Shown here piece after piece: positions 39,453 to 41,286 of a stretch of 41,286 nt of DNA; within the stretch, counting starts at the first letter, position 1; each line of letters starts with the position of its first letter. The stretch lies in contig JALVEB010000038.1 in NCBI GenBank assembly GCA_027008705.1, positions 1 to 41,286 of the forward strand, written 5' to 3'. Under the pieces are notes generated by a model, which was given only the letters and a program-made list of their open reading frames with translations, was not told where the DNA came from and did no database searches. This DNA comes from Sedimenticola sp. (GTDB lineage Bacteria > Pseudomonadota > Gammaproteobacteria > Chromatiales > Chromatiaceae). Made by a program: the position numbers and the translations under genes.

Positions 39453-39851
39453 ATGACTCCAAAACGTCCCTACCTGCTGCGCGCCATCCACGAATGGCTG
39501 GTCGATAACCACCTGACGCCCCATCTGCTGGTGGACGCCGGGCGTGATGGCGTACAGGTTCCCGAGGCTTATGTCCGTGATGGGCAGATCGTACTGAACA
39601 TCGCGCCGGGCGCGGTGCGAGACCTCGAGCTTGCCAATGACCTGGTGTCCTTCAGCGCGCGTTTCGGCGGCGTGCCCATGCAGGTGCGGGTGCCGCCGGA
39701 AGCGGTGCTGGGCATCTACGCCCGTGAGAACGGTCACGGTATGATGTTTCTCGACGAACCGGAAGCGGAAACGCCACCCGACGGAGACGACAGCGGTCCG
39801 TCCGGATCGTCCGGCGGTTCGCGGCGCCCCTCGCTGAAGGTGGTCAAGTAG
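39453..39851 (+). CDS. sspB: ClpXP protease specificity-enhancing factor SspB
   Basis: SspB tethers ssrA-tagged and other substrates to ClpXP. The 132-residue protein has the substrate-binding domain (RPYLLRAIHEWLVDNHLTPHLLVDA, LNIAPGAVRDLELANDLVSFSARFGG), a flexible Pro/Gly/Ser-rich linker and the ClpX-docking tail RPSLKVVK. Its stop lies 3 bases from the stop of the convergent beta-barrel gene. Confidence 0.95.
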   Translation: MTPKRPYLLRAIHEWLVDNHLTPHLLVDAGRDGVQVPEAYVRDGQIVLNIAPGAVRDLELANDLVSFSARFGGVPMQVRVPPEAVLGIYARENGHGMMFLDEPEAETPPDGDDSGPSGSSGGSRRPSLKVVK

Positions 39852-39854
39852 TCG

Positions 39855-40781
39855 TCAATCGATTACCAGTTCCACTTTCAACTCAATGCCCCAATCGGCG
39901 CGAAAATCGCCCTCGCGATACAACGCGAGTTGCGGCGCGATCTCTCCGAACAGCTTTTTTCTCCACAGTGGGCGCCGGTAGCGCAGGCGCAGGCGCGACT
40001 CGTCGAGTTGTCCTGCGACGCCGCTTTTGAAGGCGTTGTTCCATTCGTAGCGCAATACCTCGCCGCTGCGCAGCTTCTGGTCGATTCCAAGATCCAGGGA
40101 ATAGGCGTAGCCGTTTTCGGCCTCTTCCAGCCAGAGCCCGCGCAGTCGCACGCGCAACAAACGGCGCTCGCCGAGCAAATGCTCGAAGCCGAGTTGGGTA
40201 TCGGATTGCCAGCCGTCATCGCCATGCCACAACAGTTCCTCGCTGAAATGTCCGAGCCAGCGGCCGGCCTCGAAGGTATGCCGGTAGCGTGGGCCGAGGA
40301 ATATCCGTGGCGCGAGCCGCTGTAATTTCAGGCCGCCGCGCAGGCTGATAGTCGTCTGTTCTTTCTCGCGAAGGAAGTATTGCAGGCCCAGGTTCGAGCT
40401 TTTGTCGAGGCTGCTGCGCGGGCCGAAGAAATCGCTGCTGTCGCCGAGGTCGCTGTCGTTGCCGCTGTCTCCGCTGAAGAACAGGTGCAAGCGATGCGCG
40501 AAGCGCGGCAGGCGAAGCTTGAAGCGCAGCGCGTAGTCCAGTGCGTTGTCGCCGCGTTGTTGAAGCAGCCCTTTGACACCGAGAATCATGCGACTGTTGG
40601 CTTGTTCGAGCAGCAGGCGCTTGTCGCCGAAATGGGCATCGAGCGCGCGCGCATAGTGATCCAGCCGCAAGGCGATCGCGGATAGCGTATGCTCCACCCG
40701 TCGGCCGCTGGCGGCGTCCGCCAACGAAGAGGCGCAAAAAAGTGCGACGAGAAGCCAGGGACGGACGGAAGCGACGGGCAT
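39855..40781 (-). CDS. Putative outer-membrane beta-barrel protein of unknown function
   Basis: I do not recognise a named family. The 308-residue product has a Sec signal (SVRPWLLVALFCASSLADA). After a short helical part it shows many alternating strands ending in aromatic or basic residues: GLQYFLREKEQTTISLRGGLKL, FLGPRYRHTFEAG, HFSEELLWHGDDGWQSDTQLGFEHL, SLDLGIDQKLRSGEVLRYEWNN, ending in the strand WGIELKVELVID. These are marks of an outer-membrane barrel. ATG 40781 is chosen because it opens the signal; the track start 56 codons earlier adds unlikely residues. No good ribosome site is seen, so the exact start is uncertain. Confidence 0.78.
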   Translation of the reverse strand: MPVASVRPWLLVALFCASSLADAASGRRVEHTLSAIALRLDHYARALDAHFGDKRLLLEQANSRMILGVKGLLQQRGDNALDYALRFKLRLPRFAHRLHLFFSGDSGNDSDLGDSSDFFGPRSSLDKSSNLGLQYFLREKEQTTISLRGGLKLQRLAPRIFLGPRYRHTFEAGRWLGHFSEELLWHGDDGWQSDTQLGFEHLLGERRLLRVRLRGLWLEEAENGYAYSLDLGIDQKLRSGEVLRYEWNNAFKSGVAGQLDESRLRLRYRRPLWRKKLFGEIAPQLALYREGDFRADWGIELKVELVID

Positions 40782-41101
40782 GCGGCATGGTAGCAGACCG
40801 CCGCGTTCGGCGTAATCCGTCGCGGCGGCGGGAAAGCGGCCGTTTTTCTGTCGGGGGGGGATTACCCTGATAAGGGTGCGAGAAATCACCCGGGACGGTT
40901 GATCTGGGTTAATCAGAGTTCGCTTATGCATCCAAGATGGCGGCAGCATTCAAGGAAAAAGTCAGGCAAACATGATCTGGATCAAGGTTTTGATGGGCGT
41001 CGCGGCGTTCTACTTGCCGTCGAGGGGATCCGCGGTGACGGGTCGAGCCGAAAGATCAAGGCGAAAGCCGACAATAGATGAACACCGAGAGGAGGAATAC
41101 C
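40782..41101. other. 320-base divergent intergenic region
   Basis: This lies between the minus-strand barrel gene and the plus-strand multihaem cytochrome. It contains a small dyad ACCCTGATAAGGGT near 40864, a TGAT(N8)ATCA dyad near 40901 and a near-consensus FNR-type site at 40972-40985 (listed separately). The ORF 40899-41081 through it shows no protein-like character. No clear -10/-35 pair was found for the cytochrome gene. Confidence 0.5.
40972..40985 (+). promoter_or_regulatory. FNR/Anr-type box upstream of the multihaem cytochrome
   Basis: ATGATCTGGATCAA matches the FNR/CRP-family consensus TTGAT-N4-ATCAA at 9 of 10 fixed positions. Its centre is about 123 bases before the start codon at 41102. 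If real it would place the cytochrome under oxygen control, which fits a nitrogen-oxide-reducing or related haem protein. The match is by eye, not from a matrix scan. Confidence 0.5.
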
Positions 41102-41286
41102 ATGCGGAGTGTCGTTCTCTGTATCAGCTTGCTGCTGTTCAGCAGTATCTCCATGGCGTCCGTGAAGGCGCCGCCGAAGACCATGTCCGACACCACCAAG
41201 GAATGCGTGAAGTGTCACAAAAAGCACAGCCCGGGAATCGTTCAGCAATGGGGCGCGAGCAAGCACTACCGCGCCAATGTCGGCTG
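41102..41286 (+). CDS. Multihaem cytochrome c, hydroxylamine-oxidoreductase-like (partial, runs off the window)
   Basis: The first 61 residues are visible. A signal peptide (RSVVLCISLLLFSSISMAS) precedes SDTTKECVKCHKKHSPGIVQQWGASKHYRANVGC. The CxxCH followed by the (S/T)PGIVxQW...SKH pattern is what I know from octahaem HAO-family cytochromes (HAO, epsilon-HAO and related nitrite or hydroxylamine-active enzymes). The remaining haem sites lie beyond the window, so haem number and the catalytic Tyr cross-link cannot be checked. A strong GAGGAGGAAT site precedes ATG 41102. Confidence 0.78.
   Translation, partial: MRSVVLCISLLLFSSISMASVKAPPKTMSDTTKECVKCHKKHSPGIVQQWGASKHYRANVG

Overview
The window reads as a high-GC gammaproteobacterial chromosome segment. 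The gene orders parB-atpIBEFHAGDC...glmU-glmS, rapZ-EIIA-HPr-EI-mgtE and (degS) nif3-petABC-sspA-sspB are typical of Gammaproteobacteria. The protein sequences look like those of Chromatiales or related sulfur or nitrogen oxidisers. That placement is inferred from gene content and was not tested by a search.

Region by region. Positions 1-7232 hold the end of parB and a complete F1Fo ATP synthase operon with a near-consensus sigma70 promoter. Positions 7233-11501 hold a structured intergenic element with a terminator, a SlyD-type FKBP isomerase, the hexosamine pair glmU/glmS and tRNA-Lys(TTT). Positions 11600-13580 (minus strand) hold a bufferin RiPP operon, bufA-bufB-bufC, whose precursor carries a lipobox. 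Positions 13969-18843 (minus strand) hold rapZ, a mannose-type EIIA, HPr and enzyme I, followed by mgtE; this is a regulatory PTS with no sugar permease in view. Positions 19149-21131 hold a tightly overlapping run: a secreted unknown protein, a TlpA-like thioredoxin, a CoA-binding protein and greB. Positions 21250-23161 hold a visibly AT-richer two-gene cassette, an AAA/ABC-type ATPase plus a small TOPRIM-like protein, resembling a phage-defence module. Positions 23652-29686 hold a seven-gene lipopolysaccharide-core operon in which neighbouring reading frames overlap. Positions 29703-33271 hold speD, an SRPBCC protein, two small unknown genes and murB. Positions 33265-35158 (minus strand) hold a DegS-like protease, a four-cysteine small protein and a C-terminal-haem cytochrome. 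Positions 35206-39851 hold nif3, the cytochrome bc1 genes petABC, and sspA/sspB. Positions 39855-41286 hold a minus-strand beta-barrel protein and, running off the edge, the start of a multihaem cytochrome that resembles the hydroxylamine-oxidoreductase family.

A family of roughly 160-bp, nearly fully palindromic repeats recurs through the intergenic spaces. Three copies are long (13745, 23403, 31099), one is short (15352) and one is degenerate (23202). Their tips read TATACTCGTCG...CGACGAGTATA, so they look like MITEs or large REP-type hairpins. One lies between ptsI and mgtE, and two flank the right side of the ATPase/TOPRIM cassette. A second, shorter dispersed motif (AGGGCAATCGC...) occurs at 7255, 7366 (inverted) and 15484.

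The observations most worth following are the lipobox- and Met-rich bufferin precursor, the ATPase/TOPRIM cassette, a short minus-strand reading frame that is almost only a PEP-CTERM-like sorting signal, the PLWY variant in cytochrome b, the DegS/CXXC/cytochrome operon, and the FNR-like site before the multihaem cytochrome.
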